Source: Varroa destructor (Eukaryota > Arthropoda > Arachnida > Mesostigmata > Varroidae). From it: DNA of 64,000 nt. A model generated the notes under the pieces. That model did no database searches and was not told the origin of the DNA. It was given only the letters and a program-made list of their open reading frames with translations. Made by a program: the position numbers and the translations under genes. Positions within the stretch are counted from its first letter, which is position 1. Every line of letters starts with the position of its first letter. Positions 28,401-41,400 of this stretch are shown in pieces. The DNA lies in the NCBI RefSeq assembly GCF_002443255.2, contig NW_019211456.1, positions 13,290,229 through 13,354,228 of the forward strand, read 5' to 3'.

Positions 28401-31400
28401 AGGCGAAATGCATGCCTTATACACTAGTAAGTTTAATAAAATGGATATAAAAAATAAAAAAACTTACAGAATAGAACAACGATTTTTGGGTTGTCTTCAA
28501 CTAGATCCTTCAACATTTCCTCGGTGATTTCTTCGATTTCCTCGCTAGTCTTCTGTCTAACAAGCCATGCTAAAACTTCATCTTCTTTAAGTAAATCTCC
28601 CTGGTAAATATTCGGAATTTCGCGGTCGAAGAAAACGAGCGTTGGAAATTGTTCAATACCATACTTCTTCGCGGCGTTCGGATCGTGGGTCTTTAGGAAC
28701 AGGACAAATTGTTCATCAGCTTCATCGTCAATTTCTTCCAGCTCCTTAATCACTTTCTCCGTTTTTCTGTCCATTTTTTTATTCTTCATTTCATCTGCAC
28801 AAACGAAATCATCCAGATTTATCTAAAACCATATTTGATACCTTTTCTTTAGTCAGTATATGCATCAACCACTCTGTTCACGTATCATGCCAAGGGTTAC
28901 GGAAAAATGGGGCTCCAATTCTGTGTATACGTCAGAAAATCCTCACATGCAGTTTTCCACGTGCTTTTTTCTTCAACCGAGCTCTTTTGACCAATAGAGT
29001 ACAATGCTGATATACTTACAAAACACGACTGCAACATGCTGATTTCTGTCAACAAGGTTTTCAAGGATTTTGTCTGTGACTTCTTCAATAGAATCCGAGT
29101 TGATTTGCTCAATGAGCCAATCAAGGACCTGATCTTCATTAGCAAGGTCTCCGTGGTAAATCGATGGGATCTCATTCTCGAAATACACAAGGCAAGGTAA
29201 TTCATCTTCGATTCCGTAATCTCTGGCAACCTAGAATGAAAGTGTTTATTAGTGTTTTATTCTTTATAGGTATTTGAGTGAAGTACATAAAAGCTGTCTT
29301 TCCCAGATCATCAATAATAAAGCCAACAAGAATAGCTTGTCAAAAGAAGAGGTGTTCCTAAATATCTGCAGTAAAACAGCATTAAAATAGTTTTTTACCG
29401 ACGCGATAAGAGGTTGCAGTGTTCTCGACGTTGTTCTTGCCAATAATGATTCTAGAGACAATGCGATAATTTGTCAAGCCCTGTTCGCTACTGATCATGC
29501 AATGGTCCTAATAATAATTGCAACTTCGATCGTCGACATCTGCCGTGACCGTTCCTGGAGCCGAAAAAAGAAGGATTACGATCGGATGATCCATAGTCTA
29601 CTGATCACCGACTGAAGTCGCATTTTCTACATTCGCTGTCGTGTAAACCCAACGCACGAGCACGTTTTGTACATCACATTAATACAAGAATTCTTCACTC
29701 AGAGTAGGAGAAGTCTGCAATGGTCAGGGAAAAATTGACGCTCACATTAAGCGTATTAGCTGTCAGCTTAAAGAACACAATGACTAAGTAGGAGTCACGC
29801 TTGCAAAGCTGGCCAGAAGGGGGGCTACTGAAAATAGCCCCGTTCTTCAAAGTCCCAACTCATCTGCAATTCATAGGTATGTTTAGCGATGCCTCCAACG
29901 ATAATGCTAAAAAAGCGCAGATTCTGCATGATTTTTTTGCTGCTATATATCCATCACGTGCCGAAATTTGTTAGCGTCCAGCTAGACTTTTACTGTTAAT
30001 TAATGTTTCAAATAAATTATATAAGATTAATGATATTTCGCCAGTTGATGTGGAGCGCCACCTGACAAAAAACGGAGTCTGACGCTCAGCAAAACATAGG
30101 CCTTCGTCTTTAAAAAGTGCAGAAGTGCAACCTGCAAACCTCTGTTTCTTATTTTTCGGCGTCCACTTGAAAAAGGCGCAGTTGCCAATTTCTTTCGGAT
30201 CTCTGTCGTCAGCCAGTCTACACGCGCGACAACGATTCCTCCATCACCGCAGTCGCATGCAAGCTTCTAGGAAGTATAATCGCGTACGAGTAAATAACGG
30301 TTCTTCTCTTTATTCCTACGTCACGTCAGGGTGCCTGGTTAGAACAGGTCTTGCCCCTATCATGTACATATTATATACTAACTCATTGAAACGTCTAAGA
30401 ATGTCTATACTAGAGTTTACGGTGACGACACAGAAGTGTACGCAGTGGTCAATAAGAAAACAAAAACGGTTGTTTACTAGGTATCAATAAAATTCTCGGA
30501 ATGATCTTTCAACCTTTCTCTCGATCTCCACTTATCTGTGGCAAACTGGGCCGTATTATATTTCGAGCATCGAAATACCGTTTCCAACTATTGTGTTAGC
30601 TCAAAAGTTATACAAAGTAAATCAAATGTTATAAAAGATTTTAGCGCCACTCCTCTGATGTGCGACGCCTATTTAACCTAAATTGCTAAAAAGCTAGCTG
30701 GCTAATAACCGCGTTGGTTCTGCAAGATTCTAAATTGTTCTTGTATAATGTAATAATGTACTAAAGTGTATAAACAACAGGCTTTTTCTTGTCGAATATA
30801 CGTTTCACTAATGTAGAATACGGTTTACAAGGCATAATGCCATAATCCCAGAAGAAGCTCACTCGAAAAGTTGCCCGCTGTTGCAATATCAAAACGAATG
30901 ACGTAGATCTTGACGTAGACGAATTGATGCTTCAACGGATATGTTTAGATGACGAGAAAACGTCTTGAACACTTTCTTAATAAAAGCAAAACCTACCGCG
31001 GGGTGCACTATAGTCAAGAATTTTTCGACAAATGAACCACAACGTTCGTCATTGATCTGTGACATATATATTGTGCCCCCGTTATTGAGAAAAACAGCGT
31101 GTTACAATTATAGCAAATCTAATGGGACTTCAGTCGCCTAGGGATCCTTGCCTGGTCATCGTCGATTTTGATGAATGGCAAATCGTGTTCGTCCGCCTCA
31201 TCATCAATGTTTTCCAGTTCTTTCAGGATATTCTGAGACTTCGGGTCATCGCGATCATCTAAAACATCCAAAATTATGTATTCGAAAGCTTTCATGTAGA
31301 ACAATTCGGGTGATTGTCCGTCTTTAGGTAAAGCGTTATCTGTCAAAAGTTAGTACGAATCTTCCGGAAGTCGCCAGAACTACGTCGCTAGGAGTACTTA

Positions 31401-32838
31401 CAGAACAGCACAGCTAAGTAATCAGAGCGCTGAATAAGTGCCTCCAGTATTTCTGGTGTGACATCTTCTATCTCATCCGATTCCTTTTGACGTATAAGCC
31501 AATTTAAGACTTCCTGCTCCTTGAGAAGGCTACCTGAAATAGTCCATAAACCAAACATGCACTGGTTTTTCTAGCTTATCTACAGAATGTAAATTCCTCG
31601 GGAACAAATGACAGAACGTCGAAATGGATAGATATATAGATCAACATGTTTCATCACACTCTGGCTTGCAAAAACCTGCCGTTACTTTATACCGCGATGC
31701 GGCCCAAAAAGTCACATTTCTCTAATTGATAACTATCTGGGATATCGTTAGATGCATCAACATGCGGCACTATATAGAACAGTATATGTTTTCATCGCAA
31801 AGTTTAGAACCACCATTCCAATGAACTAACATGCCCCCTTTGTTAATGAAACAGCACAAAACAAATTGAAAACTGAAAAAAAAAATAGCAAAAACTCAGA
31901 ATGGCTATCAGCGTGAAAGCCGTTCTGAACTGAAGAAGTGGTTGTTAGTCCACGGCAGGATTTCGCTTGAGCTCTTGGCCGACTGAAGCGCGGTACCTTT
32001 TTTCTTATGAGAAGTGACCTGATAGATACGATACTGCTCAAGTTCATCCGAATTTTGAACGGTCTTGAGCCACTCAAGTACCGCGATAGCGTTACTCAAC
32101 TCACCTGCAATAGAAACCAGATTACAAAACGTTCTATAGACTCTTGAAAGATAATCAAGTGAATATCTGCCTTCATGAAATATCAGTTCTTAGGAGATGG
32201 TAGATTAATTCCCTGCCACAACAAAATACTGAATGATTTTAGCCGAGAAACGGTATCTAAGTTGAAAAACGTCTCGAAGTTCCTTAATTATTCAAAATTT
32301 AGTAATTATGAATACTTTCAAGTGTTCTAGTCACAAAATGGTGCTATAGTGATCCCTAGACAGAATGTTAAAATTAGTTTAGGTTCGTTATACGCGTGAT
32401 CTATTACAACTGTTTTATCTCATATAATGATTGACTATTATGCTCAATGAAATTGTGACTACATCATTTCTTCATGATAAAACTAAGTTCTGGACTGTGT
32501 GCGTATGGCACTAGAATCAGCTGAAGGAATCTCATTCCAGGAATTTAGAACCTATATTCATAGGCGAAAACAAATCAAATGAGACAAATATCAATTTTAA
32601 GTAACGCCGAAAGAAATTTCCTGACACATGCAACGCCCATATTGTATGTTCCCGAACCTCGTTGCATATTGCGCCGCCATTTTATGAATGAGACCTAATT
32701 ACTTACTATACATTTCCGCTCCCCCAGTCTATCTTAATCACACATGAAAGAATAAGTTTAACCTATTAGGCTTACACTTTTGTACCGGTCTTAAACATAT
32801 ATATATATGTTTATATATATATATATATATATATATAT

Positions 32839-32872
<34 letters not shown>

Positions 32873-34411
32873 GATTTATATCCATATCGTCCATAATTTT
32901 TGACTACTAGTAATAACCTAAGCATGTGTCTTACCTGGATAGTAATTGGGAATGCCCGCTTCAAAGTAAAGCAGTGCTGGGACTACGTCTACGCCAAACT
33001 GTTTGACTACATCGGGATCGTCAACCTTCACGAATGGAATATCATGCTGATCACATTCGTCATCGATGCTTTCAAGCTCTGCTAGCACGTCTTCGCTCTT
33101 TTCATCGCCAGCGTCGTCTGAAGGCCAATCAGCAAAATCACTATACTAAGTGTCGCCATCGGTAACGTGTTTCTTCGAAGTCAAACTATGCGAAACTTCA
33201 GATATGCACACACCTGCAACGGATCTCAGCAGGCGAGTGGGGCCTCGATCCCATATTTCTGCTACGTGATGTTAGATAATCAAGTTTCAAGAGGTAATGT
33301 TATTGCGTAGAAAAGAAATCCTGATCAACTTACAAATCAGCACGGCAAGGTAATCTGAGCTTTCGATGAGCTCCTGAAGGACATCCTCCGAAACTTCTTC
33401 GATTTCATCCTCCATCTTTTGCTCTACAAGCCAGTTCATAATTCGCTCCTCGTTCTGCATGTCATCTGTAAAGCAGGCTGACTTATACCCTGTTCTGAAC
33501 TGAAATTTATCCTACACAATCACTCCAATCGTATAATGGTTCGCAGCTTGTTTTGTCCTACATGACAGAAGGGAGTGAAGCTAAATTTTCTACTACCTTT
33601 ATAGAACTGCGGAATTCCATTTTCAAAATAGATGAGTAGCGGTAGATCAGCGGATTTAAAGCCGTATTTTTTAACGAATTCTATGTCGTCGGTCTTCACG
33701 AAGGGGATTCCATGCTGGTCAAGATCGTCATCAATGGTCTCCAACTCATCCAGGATCTGTTTTTGGGCTGCATCGTTCGAATCATCTGTAATAATAATAA
33801 TCAAATAGCGTACTCAGTTCACACGTCTATATCAGATATAAAGCATGCAAAATGTCCCATCTTATAAATCGTCGTACCCTATGTACGTTACGATACCAGC
33901 TGATTAGTAGATAAATCGCCGAAGTAACAATCAGTAAGTAAATGGAAGACTCACAAACAAAGACAGCAATGATATCTGTCTTATCGATGAGACTTTCAAG
34001 TCCATCGGCGGACATGTCCTCAATCACATCGTCATCTTCATCGTCGACGTTCTTAAATTCTTCTAGCCATTTAAGTACTTCTTCTTCGTTGTTCAGATCG
34101 CCCTCGTACAACAGTGGAATTGTCTTGCGGTAGTAAGCAAGCGCCGGGATATTATCTAGACCGTACTTATCAAACAGCTCCTTTTCCGAAGTCTTAACAA
34201 AACCAATGCCTAATTGATCTGCTTCGTCGTCAATGTTTTCCAGCTCAACAAGGACTAGCTCAGACTCCTTGTGCTTATCTTTGTCTGTGAACAAAGAAAA
34301 AAACGAATGATTAAGTGTACTTTTTACAGCCAGATTCATTATGATCTCACACGTACCTAGCCGCTCGTTGTTACGGATGCGAATCCCGTTGTTGAAATTG
34401 CGCGTTGTATG

Positions 34412-34442
<31 letters not shown>

Positions 34443-35400
34443 GCAAATATATCTTGAAAAGTTGCTGATAGTTGCGGTTTCGATCATACAACTCCAAAGT
34501 GTTAAGTTAGTTATAACTTACAAAAGAGGACAGCGAGGTAATCTTTTTCCTTGATCAGGGTCTCGAGAATTTTTCCATTTACTTCCTCAATTTTATCTGC
34601 TAGTTCCATCGCCTCGAGGTTAGTTAACCATTCTAATACAGCCGTCTCGTCCATCAGGTCACCGCTAAAGAGCTGTGGTTCTTGGTTCCTAACGTGAGAG
34701 ATTGTTGACAAACAATAGCACATAGACAACTATGAATGGATACACGACTGTCTGCAGTAAAGTGGAAAGTCTCAAAATAATATAAGAAGCAGGTTCTTTA
34801 TTAATATTCTCTTACCTATAGTAGGCGAGTGCAGGGAACTGCGTAATTCCGAGCAGCTTCTTGGCCACGGCGCGCTCTCCATTCTTAACAAAACGGACTC
34901 CAAATCGTTCTGCATCATCATTTATATGTTCCAGCTCCGCTAAAATGGATTCGCATGTCTTGCAAATTTTCGTGTCTTTTGGAGAAAAGAAAATCGCATA
35001 GATGCTTTTAATACAAATATCCATATCGTCCATTCAACAAATCATTGTAATAAAGTTGTCCCAGTGATGGAGGAAGGACATGAGGGGGTTCTGGTGGTCT
35101 GGGATCGAATCAGAGCGTTGTCAGACTTTGTTTGCTATTCACCTGTTTGATGGTATGCCTAACAGTGGTACCAAACGTAAAACCCGAAATATCTAGCTTA
35201 GATTTACTAAAAGTATCGAGTTATTTATTATGGAACATGCGTTCGTTTAAGAGGTAGTTATTGGAAAACATGTTAAAAAGTTTAATCTGCTTCTCGTAGT
35301 AAGAGAGGCTCATCACTTGATAGAAAATATAATAAATTTAACATCTTTATTATGATTGCACAAGTTAGTCTTTTTTTAAGAAATACAATATAAGTATTGC

Positions 35401-35435
<35 letters not shown>

Positions 35436-38400
35436 TATAGATATAGATACAAATTATTCATCTTTAAACAATGCTAAAGGCTGAAACAGAAAAGCTACGT
35501 CAATATCAATGAATTCTAATGAATATGAACGCAGTTCTAACGTACAACGACTGGCAACATTAAGTGACAAACTTTAAATTAGGAAAAATTTCATTCTTCC
35601 TCTGCTATATATACCTGCTGTTGTTTGTTGAAAATAAGCTTCTAAATTCATGGCCTTTTGCTAGCTTTTTTCGGCCTTCCGGTACGCCAAGGTCAGATGG
35701 TACTCTTCCCTAACTGCAAGGCCGCCCGCCGCGCAGTTAAGGAACAGGAACATCTGGGACGGCAACGTCCCAGCCGACCCCCATGGCGCTAGGTGTCATT
35801 AATATAAATATCGACCGATCAGAATAAACTGTACGTTCTTTTTCACACACACACATGCTCTTCCTTAATGTTTATTTTTTTTAATATCGAGGTTCAGACC
35901 ACCGCTTTAGAACTCCAACTGTGGCACAAGCTCAGGCAACACAGCGGACCCTGGTCTGCCAATTGAGCGTGGCAAAAAAAATTCTAGTCCTAAAAATAAT
36001 TTATAACACACACATGAGATTGTCATGTCCTTTAAGAGTTGTGCATCAACCATGACAGAACGAAGCTCTCACGGGCCCGCTGAGTTTTACTGGCCACTTT
36101 GTTTAAGCAAAACGGCTAATCGAGTTAGTTATATTATAAGAAAATTGAATATTACTTCCTTACACTGCATTAATCTACAACAGAAACAATCATAATTTTT
36201 GGACAATCAAACAAAGTTTCAAATATTTAGGAAATGTTATATACGTTCGAGACGCACCTAGAAGGGGTGTAGCAGAAATGTCCTGTTTACTAACACTGTC
36301 TAACAAGTTTTCAACATACGTATGACACTCACCGAGTGCAAGTACGATATGGCATTTATTTTTACTATTTACCTCCGAAACATACTGGTGCTTTAAAAAT
36401 TTGCTTGACGTCGTATTCAAAACTAAACGTATACTTTTTTTTTTCATCAAATAATCACAGTGAAATGCCTGTCTCGATGTTGCAGAAAAACAACCCCGAA
36501 ATACATATTCGCTACGAATTTAAGCTTCACCTTCAACGGGCTAAAGTCGTCATAGGACCCGCCATGAACTTCCGCGTTGTCAACTCACTCCCCTTCCCTT
36601 CGCTCAAGGTCCCTTTCCCACCTGGCCAACCTACCCCTTGCACCCACGCAACGAACGCAGGCTGCGATTCTGAGTTTACGAGACGCAATCCCCAGGGTAC
36701 CGATTCAATCGAATTTTCGAGATTGAAGAGGCGACACTTGCTTAGAGGCCTTAACTGAAGAAGCAGCAGCGTAATAATAAAGGTTGCCAAACACCATAAA
36801 TATGTGGTAATCAGCGTCGTCCAAGTCACAAAATCGATTTCAACGTCTGTCTGCTAATGTTCTCACACTCATAGCTGCCGCACACGAAACATGTTTGTTT
36901 TACGTTGTAGAATATGCATGGCATCTATTAATACCATTATTCAGTGCTTCGTCACCATATGATGTCTTCTGTGTTCTAGTTTTATGATCTCACCGTCGCA
37001 CTGGAGAGTGCGACGATGAGATCGTAAAATCGTGTGCTTAAAGAACCGTCCCCAAGCAACTGACCTCCTTTTTCGTTAATGCCTTTAGGTGTGCTAGCAA
37101 TGTATGACCATCCTCACACGTTTGTCATGGGTAGAATGTCTTCCTCGCTGAGCACTTTTAGCATGATAGCCCATTTTTGCCGCTGAAAATTGGAAATAAG
37201 AGCACCTCGTTGGAAAACAAATTGCCTCCTCAAAGCACAACTATACTGAACATTGAATAAATACTGTTTTCACACCGGAATAGAGTTCGAAGTATTGGAG
37301 AACCGCCCACTTATTTTCTACGTACCGGTAATTCACTGCACAGAATTACACTGAAACAGTAAACTTATTTTTCCTTAGAAGTCGACTTTTGCTCTACGGT
37401 TTTTTATATATCCTAATCCTAAGCCTAAAGGTACTAATCGTAATACCAGGACACCGGTTTGGTCGAAGAGGGAACTGACGAAATAATATATAATATAATA
37501 TTCCTTTCTGTGGCTCCTGTGTCTTGCACCAGTAGACCGAGTGACTTCATAGTTACAGGCTGAAAACGTGTAATGACAAAACTATAATTTCAATTGCTTC
37601 CGTTCTTTTCGCAGTTATCGATTCAGCGAAATAACTTTGTACGGGAATCGAATCTAGCGTTTCGATCCTAATTAAGTTTTACCTCGGTCTGCCAGTTTTG
37701 TTTAGGATTTATGCGGTTTCTGACCAGAGTAATAGTAAAACAGTATTCTGTCTACTCGTATTGCTACTCAGAGGCATAACAGGGAGAACTTCTTTTTTTT
37801 ACTAGCTGAGGTATTAAACCCAGTTCTACAATGAAGTTATCTGTCAATCGTCAATAAGTACAGAACTGAATATCGGTGCTTGTTGAACTATTGACTTCTG
37901 CCAAATCTTATATTAGAGCAATGCATCAGCAACGTGTGATTTTCCTTGCTTTTTGGAACGACGTAAGCTTTAAAGCAACAACTTTTCACCATCGTCAAGT
38001 GGAATGGGGGCCGACAGCAGCATAATGGTGCAGCCTCACGGACTTCAGCCTCTTCGTCGGCTTTGATATGTAGGATAGAGCTGAAAATGGGTGGCTCTGC
38101 TAATACCGGCCGTCATGGTTTTATGTGTTTTGACTAAATGACATAATTTTGTTATTTCACTTTGTCGACATTTTAGTCGTAGTAAAACGATTCGACTGTC
38201 ATAGTACCTTCCTCAGAACGCACTCTCTGACCCACAGTCGGCGTCGACATTTCGACGAATACTCGATCTAGGTGCTACAGTGTCTGTAGTGAGGTAGACG
38301 GAATATCTGCCTTTGCATCAATAGCATTGTTAGCTTTCTGTTGAGGAACCCACAGCCTGAAGGCTGCATTTTGGTCAGACACAAGCAAATACAGATGCTG

Positions 38401-41400
38401 AACTGCCCGCCGCCATCAGGGCAACAGTAGTCTAAGAACAAGGAACAGGGGCAAAACGTATAATCTGAAATAGAATTATCGACCCACAGCCGATCGCCTC
38501 TTGAGCCAAGAAAAGTTTTCAAGGCGCTTTAGAGCTCTGCCATTTACGAATGCATGCATGCACGTGTATGTGTTCATGCCGCATGCAATGCTGCCCGCTG
38601 GACTGTTACAGTTCAGAGTTCTGAAGCCTTTTCGCACAAACGATTGTTCCTTTAACGTAAACTTGTTTGCACTGGTTATCGCACCACGTTTGATACAAAT
38701 GTCTCTACGTGACTACCGTTTGTGCTTAGTGGAAGATTTGGCGCAAAAAACTTAGGCCCGATCTTTTTTCCGCCACAGTATAGGAACAAGATTCTGCAAA
38801 GCTTCAAGATCTGGAAAAGCAGTGATGCTTGGAAAGAAGCAATCAATCATACACGCTTGACGTCTGCGTTGGGACCGAACAATACCTTCTGCGCAATAAC
38901 TGCACGCAGAAAACATAAACAAACTTACGCTGATCGTCTCAAATATTAAATGGTTTCATATATGATCTTGCTGGCACCCTTTGCGCCAAGCGTACATTGC
39001 TACTCTTGTGATATTGCGCGTTAGAAACACAATTAATTAAGTTTATTAATACGATGTAACGCTTATTAAAATGTGATTTGATTCCATCATGAGTGTTGGC
39101 CATTTTCACTAGTATATGATGATTAAATTGCTTTCGCGTGCAAGAACAAAGGGAAACATCTAGGTACAACCAAGTAGAGCCTTAAATAACTTCGAATATT
39201 ATATATCTGCTCCGTAACCACCGACGCTATTCACAGATCGACTATAAAAAGCATCGCTTTGGTACTCAGCTCGCTCATTGCAAAGTACATAGTAATTATC
39301 TACAGTGTAATTCGACGCATTGTGAAGAGTTTGCACTCTTGACACGTTATGACACGGGATCGCTATGACAAACTGAATTTGCTGCCTCTTTCAGCCAGGA
39401 CTCGTAATAGACAGAGGGCTTCTTGCACATCAGGCTTAGGTTGGGCTTAGCGTATTTAGAGCCAACCCCTGGTAACCTGGTCATTTTCCAACATTTTTTC
39501 ATATCTATACGTGCGAATCAATACTATTAAACGAATTTCTATAGATCTCTCACTGTTTCTCGGCGACCTGTTATTTCATACGTTTCAAGCTTGAAATTCG
39601 TTTATATGTTCTCATATACGATGCATAAAATTAGTAACGATAGCAGAATGATATTTGTAGACAAACGTGTGTGAACTATCATTACCCTGTATTGTATACC
39701 ACACAGCCCGAAGACCTTGGGAAAAATGTCTAAGTTTACAGATGCTCGCTAATAATACCCCAGAAGGGCTCGCCATAGACCAGATCCGCCGTAAAAAAGA
39801 TAATATACAGTAAATGTCGTACAGTCATCAGCCAAGCACGTGACGGAACACCCCGTGTATTGTGTACGTACCTTAATAATAATACCCTCCTAATCAGGAA
39901 GGCGTCTCGCTGCAACATCAGTGATGATCTCGAAGAAGCCAAAAGTAATTTAAAACGTATTTCTATTATGCGTTTAGTCAACAATCCAGAGCAAAAAGGT
40001 TACTCTCTAGTATGCGTTCTCGCTCCTTTAATAAAAAGCATTCTCTGCGATTTTTAGGAGGGTTGTTGTTACCTCACTAATATCTGAAAAAACATCTAAT
40101 CCGAAGTTGGAATATTCTCTACGTGATGTACATACATAGGCACCGGAGGAAATATTCCTAAGTAGAATCCTGCACTCATTCATCGTGCACTAGCTGACTG
40201 GTGCCTATCCGGCAATAAACCTGCAGTTTATTAAAATGTATCAATTTTTTCATATGAATTAGTTTTTAATAGTAGTGGATAAAATCAACAAGACGATATC
40301 GAACTGATTTTAAACGTCGGATCAATGACCAACCAATAAATTCATGACCACTTAGGAACCCAACATGAAATCATCAGCATGTATACGACCGAGGAGATAT
40401 ATCGAATCAACAAAGTATTGTTTGGCGATGTCTCGTAAAGAGGTCTGTCGTTTTCGAACGATGTTGTTACTGTTTTTTAATGGGTCTTTGGTCCCATCAC
40501 ATAAGGGAGGGGCAGCTAGTTCGGGCTCTGTTAGTCCTCAATGACTGAGAGCTTAGGGTCCTTAAGCCATGCTTTCGCTGGCGTAGGCTGAACTATTCGT
40601 TTGCAATGCCAGCAAAATATCTACCGTCCTCAACGTTTAGCTGTTTTCCATTGGTCACAATGCGGACGTATTTGCGGAAAAACCCAAGAATTAAGTCCTA
40701 AACATATCGATCATGTTTTGTTTCGTTTTATCTAAAGCGATAAAATCCTCTGTTGAAGCTTGGCTATGGACATTTGGTATAGCAAAGCCGTGAAAACCTC
40801 CAAGCAAGTCGTCGCTCAAAAAGTTACTTGTGTAAATCCTGACATATCCATTTGAATGGTGCATTGGTATCTTTTGGTTGACAGTAAAAGGATCACTTAA
40901 GAAATCATTGGACCACTTGTGCTCGACGCTTACCGCGCTTGCACTTGAGGTCCTCAAGTGCACAGATAGTGGCAGTAATTCGGTACTAACTAGCCGGCCC
41001 GCACACGCTCCACTTAAGTAATACTGAACATGACTTGGTAAATTGCTTCAATTCCCAATTCAACAAGCTTCCTACAAGTGAGTGTTGATCTTTCAGGGAG
41101 GAACACGCACGTTTCTCAGATTGCCTGCTCATCGATTTTCCCATAGTTATATTGAACTGGCCTTTTATCGTTGTGGCCATATTGGTACTTACAAAAGAAG
41201 ACAGCCAGGTACTCCTCGGTTTCAAGCAGCGATTCAAGTTTCTTCCCATTCACTTCAGGTATAACTTCACCATCGTCACCGAGAGGAGTCAATTCCTCCT
41301 TTTTTAGGCGCGCCTCTGCGCGTTCGTTAAGGCAAACAAGGATATTTAGGACACCGACCCAAAATATCCCAGTGGTTGCGATATTACCGAGCGGCCTCAT

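Larger units (their letters stand above)
34976..41192 (-). other. Gene 1 first intron (6.2 kb)
   Basis: The longest intron of gene 1, between the signal-peptide exon and module 1. It contains the broken coding remnant (40.5-41.1 kb), a hairpin (37.0 kb), microsatellites and a GC-richer patch at 36.55-36.75 kb. I found no further thioredoxin module in it. First introns of this size often hold regulatory sites, but none can be named. Confidence 0.7.

Noticed and set aside
36336..36758. 140-codon plus-strand open frame
   Set aside because: No domain, a mixed composition with a GC-rich patch, and no splice or poly(A) support; probably chance in intron 1.
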